Shown piece by piece: positions 33,986 to 45,739 of a stretch of DNA of 64,000 nucleotides. Both the position numbers and the translations under genes were made by a program. The stretch covers positions 12,780,930-12,844,929 of the forward strand of contig NC_081186.1 of NCBI RefSeq assembly GCF_029867415.1, given 5' to 3'. The stretch comes from Vicia villosa. Lineage: Eukaryota > Streptophyta > Magnoliopsida > Fabales > Fabaceae. The stretch's first letter is position 1; the number at the start of each line of letters is the position of its first letter. The notes under the pieces were generated by a model. The model had not been told where the DNA came from and searched no databases. It saw nothing but the letters and a program-made list of their open reading frames with translations.

Positions 33986-34960
33986 GAATTTCCTTTAATT
34001 ATTACTATGTAGTATTAACAAGAAAATGTGGAATGATGTTAATGGGCCTTTTGGCCTTTTCAAAACACCAACCAAAATTATACTCAATTTATCTCGCCAC
34101 CTTGCACCCCCACATAAGAGCTTCTATTGACGTTATACTCTTAAAAAATGGTTTTTTAAAAGTACATAAAGTTATTTAGATTTTTCATTGTAATAACAAT
34201 TTTTTGTAAATTTTTTATGAAATATCAATTTGTGGAATTTTACTAATTTGTGGATGAAATGCCATTTTTTTAAAAAATACGATGTATAGATACTAGTATT
34301 TAAAGAAAAATCCAGTAACCTATATATAATATGAACCTGATATTTTGAAAAATCCGGTAGATGCCAAAATTTTCAAAATTTTTGAAAAAATTGATAGGTA
34401 GTGGTGAGTTTTAAAAAGAAAAAAATAATAAGTTTTTGACATTTTTAATAAACTATATCCGATAAAATCTATACATATAATGAAAGCCACGCTCCCAATC
34501 CGGACTAGGATCCAAGCCAACAATATGAACTCATAGTTCACCGTTTCCGTTTCCACACTAGGAACAAAGCCACGTAACCGGAGTACTATCTCCCCAGGAA
34601 TGCATGTGAAACAAGACTCACAATATATGCAATTAAAATTATCACACAACCTTAATTGTCTAAGCATATCACAATAATTCGCACAATTCGAATTATCCAC
34701 CAAAACGTTGCATAACTGTTGGCTGAAGATTTCATTTAAGAAGAATATTCTTTGAAGAGTTAGAATTCGAAGGACGATGGTTGCTGATGACCATTTCTGA
34801 GATTTAAAGATGGCTACTGATGGCCATGTTTCGAGATTGTTGTTTGAGTTGGAGTAAAGATGGTTAGACTTGGAGCTAATTCGAAGAGGATTATCTTTAA
34901 AAGACTTAAACGTTTTTGCGAAATATGTAAGGTACTGAGGCTGAACGTGTCTTCGTGGCA
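33986..34960. other. Unassigned sequence, possibly the upstream LTR part of the Tat-like relic
   Basis: A 213-codon minus-strand ORF covers 34320-34961 but has no recognisable domain and probably lies in LTR sequence. I could not find the TG start of the LTR. Confidence 0.3.
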
Positions 34961-36179
34961 TTCTCGATTCTGATCATGTTGCCACGCGTCGAAAGAGGAT
35001 TCAGGCGGGAGGATTTGAATTTCGAAGTAGTTTTGTGTAACTGCACAAAGACAGATGGCATCCCAAGGATTCTTATGGGCAACGTGGCATTATATTAGTA
35101 TAGGACCGTTAGGGTCGAAACTAGTATAAATAAGGGTCTTAATGTTAGGATTCCGTGTGTTCATTTTGTACAAATCACTCACAAATCACTAACAAATCAC
35201 TCAAGTATCAAGTGTTTAGAGAACGAGTTCGCTGAGAAATGTACGTATGACACCAACACCAATTTAAATACATTTGTATTCTCTTTTATTCAAGTATCTT
35301 TTCATTATTACTGCTTTCGTTTATTTTCAGTTATTTACATTCCTGCACTTCTTTCATTTTGTCAAACCTTTCATTTCAAAGCACTTTACTTTTCTGCAAT
35401 TTACATGCTTTTATTTATGTTTCTTTGTTGAAAGTTACATTAACTTGTATAACCAGTATTGTTTTAAGTGAATGTTCATATGATCACATCACAAACAAGT
35501 TTTCTCGAAGTCAGAACAGACAAACATGAATCAAATCATATCGAAAGACATTTGTTTGACTATGTCCTAGGATCAATCTAGTCGATCCTGCGAGTAACCA
35601 AAGTATATTTTATAGTTTGGAGGACTAGCGGTTGTTTACCGGAAATCACCGTAAACAAATTGGCACACTCGGCGGGACAGTGTCAAACAGATTGTTATTA
35701 ATTGATTGTTTTGTTTTGTCTAGAAAATATCAAGACCTTGTATGAACCTTAGGAACGGTAAATTAACCAACAATGCACAACCGATTCCTAAACGAAGGTA
35801 CAACAAGAAAATGGTCAATGTGGCCAGTGCAGGGGGAGATCAAGATCCCCCACAAGGGTCAGGAACAGTGGCTGCAAATTCTACGCACGTTTCGACTTCT
35901 ACTCAAGAGGTGCAGGATATACCGGCTTCGACAGGATCGGCACCCGTAGGTAGTTCCCAGGCTGCACCCTAAAATACTTCAGGGGCAACATGAACGCTTC
36001 CAATCTCGAGTTCGACTGCTATCCCTTCACTCACAGGCGCAGGCGAGATACCACAGTTCGCAACGAACGCCGCAAGTCAAATGTTTACCCCAAGACCATC
36101 ATCTGCTTTAGACAGTTGGAGACCTAATTACCAATACGGAATGCCACATTCATACATGGTAGGATTAGGAGGAACGGGG
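34961..36179 (+). mobile_element. Tat-like Ty3/gypsy relic: LTR end, primer site and gag start
   Basis: An LTR promoter-like tataaataaggg lies at about 35125. The LTR appears to end at gtaaaca (35657), followed by a primer-site-like ttggcacactcggcgggac (35660-35678). Degraded gag N-terminal sequence begins with MNLRNGK at 35742. A stop at 35970 breaks the frame, after which Gag-like WRPNYQYGMPHSYMVGLGG is readable to 36179. There the sequence is cut by the Ogre-like LTR. The rest of the element is outside the window or lost. Confidence 0.65.
35742..36179 (+). pseudogene. Broken gag N-terminus of the Tat-like relic
   Basis: A 76-codon ORF (35742-35972) with a basic start (LRNGK, KRRYNKK) and a serine/threonine-rich low-complexity region. 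The Gag-like sequence continues after the stop in another frame up to the insertion point. Confidence 0.6.
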
Positions 36180-38677
36180 TGTAGCAACCTGCCCTAAAAT
36201 TATGCTTTTTAGAGTCGCCACCTATTCTAAAGGGCGAATAGGAAACCCTACGCAGTTAAGAGATTCGGGGTAAGTTATTATAATCAGGTCGAGGGAAGGT
36301 GTTAGGCACCCTCAACCCTTTCCTATTGGCTTTGAATCTAAGGTAAAGGTTTATGGCTAAAATATTGAGGTTCAATAGCTAAAGAATTGAATAGGGGGAA
36401 AATTGAGATTTTAGGGAGGGGACTCGCCTTGGTTATCCAAGTGCCTACGTATCTCCTTATGGAGAATCAGAGTCAACGTAGTTCGGGCACAGAGTTGTAC
36501 GCCTTAGAATTTGATATGAAGTTTGCTTTGAAGGCTTTTTGAATGGCCTATCGTAGTTTTTTTGAATTTGTGATTGAAAAGGCATTTTGAATTGCCAGAT
36601 CAAAGGGATGAAAATCCGTAGTTTGAATGAGTGTTTCAAGATTTGGGCGTACAACCCTGATTTGATATGGCACTGTTAGATGCGGTGACCAATAGATTTG
36701 GTCAGTATAGCTAACGGATTAAGGGGCATTGCTGGTTACTCAGATCGATAGATTGATCGTCGCAGGCAGCAAATTAAATGTGTTTTGGATTTTATGTATT
36801 TTTTATCTCTCGTCTAAAGCGACTAATAGATTTAGTCGGGTCAAGGAGACAATCGAATAAAGAATTTTACCATTTTTATCTCTTGTCTTTGCGACTAATA
36901 GCTTTAGTCGGATCGAGGAGAGAATTAAATAAAGGACTAATTAAATTATTATTAATAAATAAATTAGATTAATCCAAATTATTTCTCGCCTAATGCGACT
37001 AATAGGTATAGTCGGTTCGGGGAGAAAATTAATTGAATGTTACTGTTTCACCAAAATGAGCAATGGGATCGGGCAAACGCTCATGTATTAACCTTTCTAG
37101 GTTTTTTTTGTAATTTTTAATATTAATAAAAACTAATTAAATAGAGTAATCGAAATAATCGGGAGAATAAATCCTAAAACCTAATATAACCCTAACTCTA
37201 ATTTAATTATATACTAATCCTAATTAAAATAAATTAACTAAATCAAACATAAATAATTTTCATTTAATCTACATAATTAAATAATAAAATAAAACCTGGC
37301 TGCGATTACATGTGGCATCCCCTTGAGAGTGTATGGTGAACCTTGCAATCCTGGGCGTTAGATTTGAATCATAGGAGATCTCGTGGCTAAGAAGCGAGGT
37401 GTACCATAGGCAGCACATGGTAGAAAGCGTGGGATCTGGTGGTGTTTTAAACCAAATAATTGATAAAAATAACGTGGCCAGCAAGAATCGAACCTATGCC
37501 ACTTTGGTAGTCAGTGAGTTCCTTTACCATCTGTGCTGCGCTGAATCGATGTTAAAACCATAGTTTCAAACTATAATATATGAAAAAAAACGACTGAACC
37601 AAAATTTAAAAAAAAGTGACGCAAAAGTGGTACTGTTCTTCTTCCTTTATTTTTCTGTAAAACGTGAAATGCTTTGACAACGTTTTGCGTTTGTTACCGT
37701 AACCCCATGAAATCGAATCCGACTAAAAAACAATGAATAAATAAAATCCAAAGCCATAGGTCCATTGCAAATTGCCTTCTGAATTCATTGGTGGCCACGG
37801 TTTGAGCCAATTTTGCTTGTAACTCGAAACCCCAAACCGGAGCTTCTAGAACCTAACAATGGTGAAACTCCATACCTGCAGCAAAGCTTCAATTAAACAG
37901 CCCAGATAATTTGCAAACAACGTTATAAGCCCAATTATGTACCCAAACACGATTAACAATCCTTTTATGAATGAATTTAGGTAAAAAAAAGTTTGTCACA
38001 GAACATGAACACAGCGATACACTGCGTATTTGTTTGGTTGACGGTAAGAATCAATTCACGTCCAAGAGACCACGAGAATTCCGTTTGGAATGATCTGGAT
38101 CCCCTCGCAATTTTTCTTTTTCTCCTTTTTTTATTCACGGTTTTTTTTCTTTCCGAGCAGCATTTTTTTTTGCGGCCAAAATCCCCCCTTTTGTTGACAC
38201 GGTCTCTTTTCTTATAATACACAACTTAGGTTTTCTATACCCTAATGGGCCTATCATCTAATTAATCATTTTAGCCCAAATAAATTACTAATCCATTAAT
38301 TAATTGTATATTATATTTATAATAACAATAATAGTTGAAAATAATTATAATAATCTTAATAATAATAATATTATTACAACCACTACTAATTAATAATAAT
38401 AGCTAGTTATAATAACAAAATGATTAAACCAATTATTAATATAAATAATAAACCATGTGAATAATTTGTGAGAATGGACTAAAAACCTCAAAAAATGGAA
38501 TAGATGGGCCACATGACTGGGCTCAAACATCTTCTAACCTTAACCACATTTTAACTTAGGATATTTTTATAAGAGGGCGGGTTTGACAATAGGAATGTCA
38601 AACCCCATGGCTCTTAATTTTGACCCTTGATGAATTAAAAGATATAGATCTGATCGGGTAAATTTTGGGGTATGACA
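36180..38677 (-). repeat. 3' LTR of the host Ogre-like element
   Basis: 2498 bp, from tgtagcaacctgccc to ttggggtatgaca. Its terminal regions are the reverse complement of the array LTR ends (ggcaggttgctaca and tgtcataccccaaaa), while the middle is unrelated. It contains repeated gcgactaatag motifs at 36820-37010 and a tRNA-like segment at 37478-37545. Confidence 0.85.
37478..37545 (-). other. tRNA-like segment within the LTR
   Basis: On the minus strand it starts CAGCACAGATGGTAAAGGAA (A-box-like), continues through CACTGACTACCAAAGTG (anticodon-arm-like stem) and ends GGTTCGATTCTTGCTGG (B-box-like, with TGCTG able to pair with CAGCA). Stem pairing is incomplete, so it is a degenerate tRNA-like sequence, not a functional tRNA gene. 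Confidence 0.4.
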
Positions 38678-39240
38678 GCTGCCCCTGTTCAATCTTCTTA
38701 AACCTGAAGATTCAGATAGGCACGTCTGCCTATCGTGATCTAAAGGTAGAAGATGATTGGACATTGAAATGCCTTGAAATTTACATGGGAAGAAATTCCG
38801 TAGGAGATGGGCTTACAGATGCCATCCGAGGTGAATACCATTTTTCAGAGTATGAAGCAAATGCTTTCTAGAAGGAACCAGATGCTCTGGTTGTAGCACA
38901 GCCTAAAAAGGCAACCTGAATTTTATGCGATGTTATGATGTATGTGATGCATGATGCAGTGAGCTTCTCAAAATAAATGAGAGCGATGTATGCATTATGA
39001 ATGAATGAGGTATGTAATTGAATGATGCATGATTGTTAGTTATGTTAGTTGAAGTATGTTAGTAATTCTGAAAAGAAAGATAAAACCTTTGTGTGTTATT
39101 GATGATGTTTTGAAAGATATCACTGCCGAGGGACTAACGTGATAAGAAACCCGATTGAGAAACCCTTTTGTAGATCCTTGTTGTACAATCCTTTGTAAAA
39201 CCATGTTTGCCTAGAAAAGCTCCTAGGAAGGATGAAATAC
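38678..39240 (-). other. Non-coding 3' region of the host element
   Basis: Begins with the polypurine tract (minus strand) and holds a block shared in reverse complement with 47950-48068 of the array element. No domain was recognised. Confidence 0.6.
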
Positions 39241-39254
39241 GTCTTAAAGAAGAC

Positions 39255-39945
39255 TGCCTGGAAAGGCTCCTGCACCAATAGGGTTATTTGCGAGGGTTAT
39301 CGCAAACTCACCTGCACCAATAGGATCATTTTCTATGCTTATAGAAACTTCACCTGCACCATTTAGGATAATTTTCTATGCTTATAGCAACTTCACCTGC
39401 ACCAGTTAGGATAATTTGCTATGCTTATAGCAACTTCACCTGCACCATTTAGGATAATTTGCTATGCTTATAGCAACTTCACCTGCACCATTTAGGATTA
39501 TTTGCTATGCTTATAGCAACTTCACCTGCACCATTTAGGATAATTTTCTATGTTTATAGCAATTTCACCTGCACCATTTAGGATTATTTGCCCTGGTTCG
39601 GACAAATTTCACCTACACCATTAGGATTACTTGTCATAGCTCTGACAAGCTCACCTGCACCAATAGGATCACTTGCGAGGTTTGTCGCAAACTCACCTGC
39701 ACCAATAGGATTATTGGGTTTTGCTGTAACAGTCAGACGGAAACTGACTACCAAACGAGAATTGGATTTTTATGCACCAGTCAGTCGGGAACTGACTACC
39801 AAACGAGAATTGGATTTAATTGTACCAGTCAGACGGGAACTGACTACCAAACGAGAATTGGATTTTTATGCACCAGTCAGACGGGAACTGACTACCAAAC
39901 GAGAATTGGATTTTTATGCACCTGCCAGGGAAAGAACTGGACTTT
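39255..39945. repeat. Tandem hairpin repeats of the host element
   Basis: About ten units of 42-45 bp share cacctgcacca(nt)taggat, each followed by a hairpin whose stem changes: TTTGCGA/TCGCAAA (39287-39306), TTTCTAT/ATAGAAA (39330-39347), TTGCTAT/ATAGCAA (39416-39433), CTTGTCA/TGACAAG (39630-39649). From about 39725 a second repeat takes over, with gtcag-acgggaa-ctgac and caaacgagaattgga, about four copies with 48-49-bp spacing. Confidence 0.88.
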
Positions 39946-40196
39946 GAAATGATTTGGATTGCTAATGAAAATTGGACCTCTGTGATATGTAGTGTGTGAA
40001 TGCCCCAGATGATATGCATATGCTAATGCGTATGTATGTATGCTGATGCTGATGTCAATCCTAAGATTTTATCTCCTTATTGAGCTTGTTTAGACCACAT
40101 TTGCACCTACACCACAGTTATGCTTATGCCGGCTTGGTAATGTGGATAATGCTTATGCACATGCGTATGCATAGATTGTTTATGGGTGAATGAACA

Positions 40197-40425
40197 ACAA
40201 GGTTGCTATCATCGGTAAGGTTACCGGGATACATCAATCAGGTGATCGGGTGAATATCTCCGTGAGGTTGCTATCATCAGTAAGGTTACTGGCATCGGTA
40301 AGGTTACCAGAAAGCATCAATCATGCGATTGGGAAGAATATCTCAGTAAGGTTACCAGAAAGCATCAGTCAGGCGATTGGGAAGAATATCTCAGTAAGGT
40401 TACTGGCATCGATAAGGTTACCAGA
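40197..40425. repeat. Repeats built on ggtaaggttacc palindromes
   Basis: Several copies of nggtaaggttaccn and the variant cagtaaggttactg (40278-40291) alternate with agcatcaatcangngattgg. The block is split by the array insertion and resumes at 58314-58400. Confidence 0.85.
40421..40425. repeat. Target site duplication of the tandem array, left copy (ccaga)
   Basis: The same five bases occur at 58314-58318 directly after the last LTR. Joining the flanks restores the host repeat gttaccagaagcatcaatca. Confidence 0.92.
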
Positions 40426-40860
40426 TGTCATACCCCAAAATTTGCCCTCCTCAATGCATCTTCAATGGCTCAAGGTTCAAAGAATTATTCAAAGTCACTC
40501 TCTCCTAATCGAGGGTCTCTAAAATTAGGGTTTTCATTTCATCAAAGGATTGTGAATATTCATGACCCAAATAAAGACCTCTAAATCCATTATTCAATTT
40601 TCTATTATTTTTATTTCTTTTATATTGAATTTTATTCAATTAAATTCAACTTAAATTAAATAAATAATGGATATATCCCAAGGAATGTACAAGATTTATT
40701 TTCCAATCAAATCTTGATCATGATATTATTGAAATTTGTTTGGTTTAATAATAGAAAAGTGTTGGACAAAAATAAAAAGGAAACCATGTGATTTTTATCA
40801 AAACTCTTTCTCTCAAGACATAAGGAGTCCAAGCCCATACTAACCCTAATTCCATTCACA

Positions 40861-40867
40861 TATATAT
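40861..40867 (+). promoter_or_regulatory. Candidate LTR TATA box
   Basis: tatatat about 435 bp into the LTR, in an otherwise mixed-composition stretch. Identical motifs are at 48504 and 56145 by offset. Assigned from position and sequence only. Confidence 0.35.
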
Positions 40868-41279
40868 TCTGAAAAGTTCACTAAGAGAGGGGGACCGAAA
40901 AAATGTAGGCCTTATTTCTTAGCAATTCCTAATACACAAACCCTTATTTTTCCAATTCTTACGTACAAAATCACAGTCTCTGTACATATTTTCTCAGATC
41001 CACTTAGAAACAACTTTCTTTCATAGACTACTCTCTCTCACTCTCACGTAATAGTAACATCACCCTACACATTTGTTTTTTTACCTTTGTCACCACCATG
41101 ACATAACCTTCACAAGCCCGAAACCATCTTTTCCAGAAAAACCAAAATTACACTAATTTTTCCTTACCAACATAATATTTTCGACACCAAAAAATTCACA
41201 ATTTCTCATCACCTTTACAAACTAACCCCTAATCCTTCAAACATAAACAACAAACAGAAACAGTGGAACAAAAGCTAAC

Positions 41280-41690
41280 AGAAGGATTGCACGCTGTCTA
41301 GAACCGCTGCCGGCACGCCGTCGCCATACCACCTACCCCGTCGTTTGAGATGCGCGTGTACCTCCGGATGAAATCAAGGGGATGCTGAAACAACAGAAAA
41401 AGAAAAGCAGAGTTGAAGCACAACAAGCATAAAATAGAAGAAATTAATTTGGAGAAGAAAATATTCGCTGGAACAACCCCGCATCTCAGATCTCCGACCA
41501 GCCACCGCGGGGAGGAGAATCGAGTCACCACACGCCAAAGACAGATCCGGTGAAGCCGCATCCACTTCAATCAATGTCGCAACATAGCAGCAACCGCACG
41601 CGACAAAAACGGAAACACATACCCGCCGCCCAAATCATCCTCCGACGGCGAATCATACGCGAGCACCGCACCACCACAGGTTAGAAGTTT
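41280..41690 (+). other. GC-rich exon-like patch in the LTR ending at a splice donor
   Basis: About 400 bp that is clearly GC-richer than the surrounding LTR, ending caccacag|gttagaag (GT at 41680). It resembles a 5' UTR exon with a donor site. The same patch occurs in LTRs B and C. No convincing long sense ORF runs through it. Confidence 0.35.
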
Positions 41691-43030
41691 GTCTCATATT
41701 CTTCTCTCATATTAGTGTGTACTTGTTTCTTTGATGATGTCTGAACATGGGTTTTTCTTGAATGGATATGCATTGGGTGTTTGAGAGAGTGGAAATAGAG
41801 TTTCTGTAAAAAATACATGGGTCTGTGTTTACATTTTTTCTTGTATTCAACGGTTCTATTCATGTACTATGCGGCTGCTTTTTGGTGTGTTATGAGAAAC
41901 CAATTGGGTTATGTTTCTGGGTCATATTTCTAGTTGGGCTGGGTTGTGACACTAATATAATATAAGTTAAACAACGATAATACGGTACGACATATATACA
42001 ACTTAAAGAAATAACACTAATGTGATGAATTCTAAACTGGAACTTCATATATAGTAATTTAACTAGTATGACATGTATATGTTCTAATGTGTACGTATAG
42101 AAATTGCTCTTTTATATTTAAAACTAAGAACTAATTTCAATTGGATTAATATATTTAATATTAATACATAAATGATCTTGTGTTAATTGAATCAGTTTTT
42201 CCTTCTTTAATTTTATACAAAAAAATATGTTTTCACAATAAATAAAGAATCAACCTTTCGCAAATGATACGATGGGTGGATTTCACAATTTGCCGCATCT
42301 TCGAATTGGTCGACTCATGATGTCATATTAATCAATTATTCAAATAAACTTATTTTGCTAAATGGTTTTAACCAAATCTATTGGTTACGATGATTAGCAT
42401 TCCTTTATCAATTCGTTATTATTTGTAATCAAAGCTATTGATTATGAGGGATAACAATAAAATTAAATAATTGAATCAATCGATTAGAATAATTAGCAAT
42501 GCTTTTATTAATCTGTTAATTATGGTGATCAAACCTATTGGTCATCGCGATTAATAGTACAAATTAAAATCAGGGTTGTACGCCCAAAACTTAAAACATT
42601 CAAAACACTTCAAATTAAACTACGGATTTTCATCCTAATTCAAACTATGATAGGCCATTCAAAAAGCCTTCAAACCATTCAAATCAAATTCTAAAGGCGT
42701 ACAACCTTGGGCCTCGAACTACGTAGACTCTGATCCTCCATTAGGAGGTACGTAGGCACTTGGCAACAAGGCGAGTCCCCTTCCTCTAAATTCTAATCCT
42801 GTCAATATAATTAGCCTTGTAATTACTCTCTGTCACCTTTCTTTATAAACCTTGCCATAAACCTTTATCTTTGAATGTTAGCCTTTAGGAAAGGGTTGAG
42901 GGTGCCTAACACCTTCCCTCGACCTGAATATAGTATCTTACCCTGATCTCTTAACTGCGCGAGGTTTCCTATTCGCCTTGGTAGAATAGGTGGCGACTCT
43001 AAAAGTTAATTTTTAGGCAGGTTGCTACAG

Positions 43031-43049
43031 CTGGCGACTCTGCTGGGGA
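43031..43049 (+). other. Primer binding site, Ogre type
   Basis: ctggcgactctgctgggga follows the LTR by one base. The TGGCGACTCnnCTGGGGA pattern is the tRNA-Arg-type site I associate with Ogre elements. A second copy follows LTR B at 50674; the right LTR C is followed directly by host sequence. Confidence 0.75.
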
Positions 43050-43289
43050 TAACTATAATGGTGAATACTATGCTCCTATAGGTTTTGGCAGGGTTTAGGT
43101 TTGACAAGTTTTTTTAGGGTTTGCCAAACTTGCCATTTTTAGGGTTTGGGGGAGGTTCATCTTTTAATAAATATTAAATTATTTTTTTAAATCATTTGTT
43201 TATTTTTATTTGTTTTTGTTTTCCTGGAATGTTCATTTGCCTGCCTTAAAATGTTTGATTATATATTATATGCATTGCTGGTATTTTCT

Positions 43290-43615
43290 ATGTTGTGTTA
43301 AACCCTAAGTGTGGGAGTTAACTTTGAGATCAATAGGGGAGTATGAATCGCCTACGAGTCTCATTGATAACTCCACTCGGAGTGGGTTGAATATTCGGAA
43401 ATGTCCAAAACGAGGCTTGACTTTGTTGAGGGCAGGACGGGATATTTGGCTGATCTCTCCGGGAACCTACCCCAAAAATTCGAACCTCATGGATAAAATG
43501 AGTTGTTCTAAAATCCGAAGAGACAAAAAGTCTCGGAGGCTACGAACGACCCCATGAGACCTTCTAGAATCCCCTATAAAAAGGTTGGCTCCCAAGAGCC
43601 GCTACGTCGAACCTA
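43290..43615 (+). other. Conserved leader block shared with the host element
   Basis: It contains cctacgagtctcattgataa, gacaaaaagtctcgg and catgagaccttctagaa, matching 63545-63880 in reverse complement with moderate divergence. It lies about 260 bp inside the primer site. The second array copy is at 50933-51258. Confidence 0.75.
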
Positions 43616-43972
43616 TGAACCTGGATTTCTTGAAATATTATGATATGATTTGCATTTTTGCCTTATATGATTTTTTTTTGTTTTGTTTGTTTGTTGCTAT
43701 ATCTTTGTGTTTTCATGCATCATAGATCATTTGCATTCTTGCATCATGTCTTATCCAGAAAAAAAAAACAAAAAAAAGGAGTTTTATTATATTTAATCCA
43801 TAGGTGTGGATAAAGACATAAATACGAACAAGGCATATCATGCATGGCATGCACATCATTTTCATGGCATTAAGAGAAGAGTTCTCTTCTATCTCCAGAG
43901 CAAGGAACCATTGGGAAGGATAACCTAACATCCCGGCCATATTATCCAACAAGATTTCAGCAGAAGAGATCA

Positions 43973-44293
43973 ATGGATCAGCAAAAGCAACATGGTGGCC
44001 AACGCACCTGGAGGTCCAAACCAAAACGATCATTCACTCCGTTGTATATGCCATTGTCTCAAGCTTTGCAACGTTTGCTCAGTCAGAACTTGGTAACTCT
44101 GCTACCTCCATACTCAGCTCCAGTTAACCCCGTTCCCGGGTACAAACATCATGCTAGGTGCGCTTATCATTCAGACAGTCCTGGTCATGATACAGAGGAT
44201 TGTGGGCCGTTGAAGCACAAGATCCAAGATTTGATTGAAGAAGGGCTCGTTGAGTTCGAAGATCCTCACAAGTCTAATGCCATAGGTGGCTAG
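43973..44293 (+). CDS. Gag C-terminal fragment, array copy 1
   Basis: A 106-aa ORF; the same frame is open upstream to about 43870 and reads into Gag-like proline and tyrosine-rich sequence. It has a basic glutamine-rich start, then SFTPLYMPLSQALQRLL and PVNPVPGYKHHARCAYHS. A zinc-knuckle-like C63-x2-H66-x5-H72-x4-C77 lies in CAYHSDSPGHDTEDC, followed by an amphipathic LKHKIQDLIEEG. The order matches the C-terminal part of Gag of Ogre/Tat elements. Most of Gag and all of pol are absent, so this may be a short RNA-binding peptide or a relic. It is identical in the second copy. Confidence 0.65.
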   Translation: MDQQKQHGGQRTWRSKPKRSFTPLYMPLSQALQRLLSQNLVTLLPPYSAPVNPVPGYKHHARCAYHSDSPGHDTEDCGPLKHKIQDLIEEGLVEFEDPHKSNAIGG

Positions 44294-45735
44294 AAGGAGG
44301 ATTTCTTAGATCATTAGTTTTGTTTTCATTCGCAATTTCTTTCTGTTTGTTTAAACATTAGTCTTACGACATATGCTGTGTACTTTACAATAATCATTAA
44401 TGCATTGCTTACGTTTGTCTTGATTTACTCCTAGTGTTCTCACTATATTTAAAACCGTGTTTTTACCTAGTTTTCTTCTTTGTGATATTCAACTCTCGTT
44501 AAAGCTGTACACCTTTTGAGGGAGAATGACGAAAATGATATCATAATTTCATACACTACGCTTTCGAACAGACTGTGTTGACGATGTACAGGCATTGTTT
44601 CAATTCCTAAATAACGGAGATATAAGGATGTTAATCCCTTGTCAACCCCTTTGAACCTAAATAAGTAGGAGTTTTCCTTCATATAAAATAAAACCCTTAA
44701 TACATAACCCGGGGTAGGGTAGTTGCTCAGTTAACTTAATTATTCCAAGTTGTTCCTTTGAACATAATCACCGATGGTTCCCCGTCGTCATTAAGTCTGG
44801 CAGTCAATATCCGCAAAGAAAAAAGAGAAAGCATTGCAAAAGCCTGCTGAGTCAAAACCTATTAAGGAGACTTAGGCAAAATTGGGGCATCCCGCTGACT
44901 GTAGTTTTAAAACGAACAGTTCAGGCAAAAGTTAGGGATAACAAAGTCAAAAAGAGGCCATTACATACCCTCACAAGAGAAAATATTACAAAAAAGGAGA
45001 ATGACTGCCTTTGCAGATAAACCTTTGGTTTTTGAACCATCATGTCAATGTCATAATTCCCTAATTCTTTTGGAGACTAAATGCATAGCTAACTGAGCAT
45101 AGGACTGGAGAACATCACGAAGATTGGGATGGGTACAAATAAACTTTGAGCCTCTATCTTTTGTTTCTTTAAACCGTGAACCAGGCCACGTTACAACCCT
45201 TAAAAGTCCTAACTGAAGCATGGTTAGTTCGAAAGCATACTGTTACCAAAAGGTATCCCGACTCCTTAAGGTCCACTATAACTCTTGATTTGATATCACT
45301 TTCTTACAAAAAAAAACTTTGTTTTACTCAAAAATGTTTTTAAACTTTCAAGACAGACATATGCATTCGCATCTTGTGAATTTCATTACAAAGTACACTT
45401 GTCTATGTGGATTCAGATGTTTAAACATCAGGGAGAAGTTGCATGGGGCATGGCTAATGGCTAAAAATCCTACTGACTGACGAAGTAGCTTTAAAAACTC
45501 GTCAAAAGAAGAAACATCCCTTACGCATAACTGGGATGGCTAAGGTGTACACAGGGCATAACCCGTCATTATCCCAGTTACATGGGGCAATCTAATCAAG
45601 ATCCATTGGAATCTCTCAAGGACGCTGAATAGCCCATGGGGCAAGTCCAATACCTGGGGGCACGTTGCAAAAATCACTCAGTATCAGATGGGGTCAATAC
45701 CACTCTCACATCCTTTATAGGATGTTTCTCAATCT
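44294..45735 (+). other. Non-coding internal sequence, array copy 1
   Basis: No ORF with a recognisable domain. It includes a block (about 44585-44655) that matches the host element at 61975-62035 in reverse complement. Copy 2 is 51937-53378, with differences noticed at 44662/52305 and 45329/52972. Confidence 0.6.
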
Positions 45736-45739
45736 GTCC

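Larger units (their letters stand above)
40426..43029 (+). repeat. LTR A of the tandem array
   Basis: 2604 bp, tgtcatacccc to ggttgctaca. Of the LTR differences that I noticed, none is private to this copy. Antisense ORFs of 60-90 codons occur in all three LTRs and are not genes. Confidence 0.92.

Noticed and set aside
34320..34961. 213-codon minus-strand ORF
   Set aside because: No recognisable domain; it sits in sequence that probably belongs to an LTR upstream of a Tat-like primer site. Kept only as unassigned sequence.
41298..41574. Antisense ORFs of 66 and 90 codons repeated identically at 41298, 48941 and 56582
   Set aside because: They recur only because the three LTRs are near identical. 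They run antisense to the GC-rich LTR patch, lack known domains, and the repetition is not evidence of coding.
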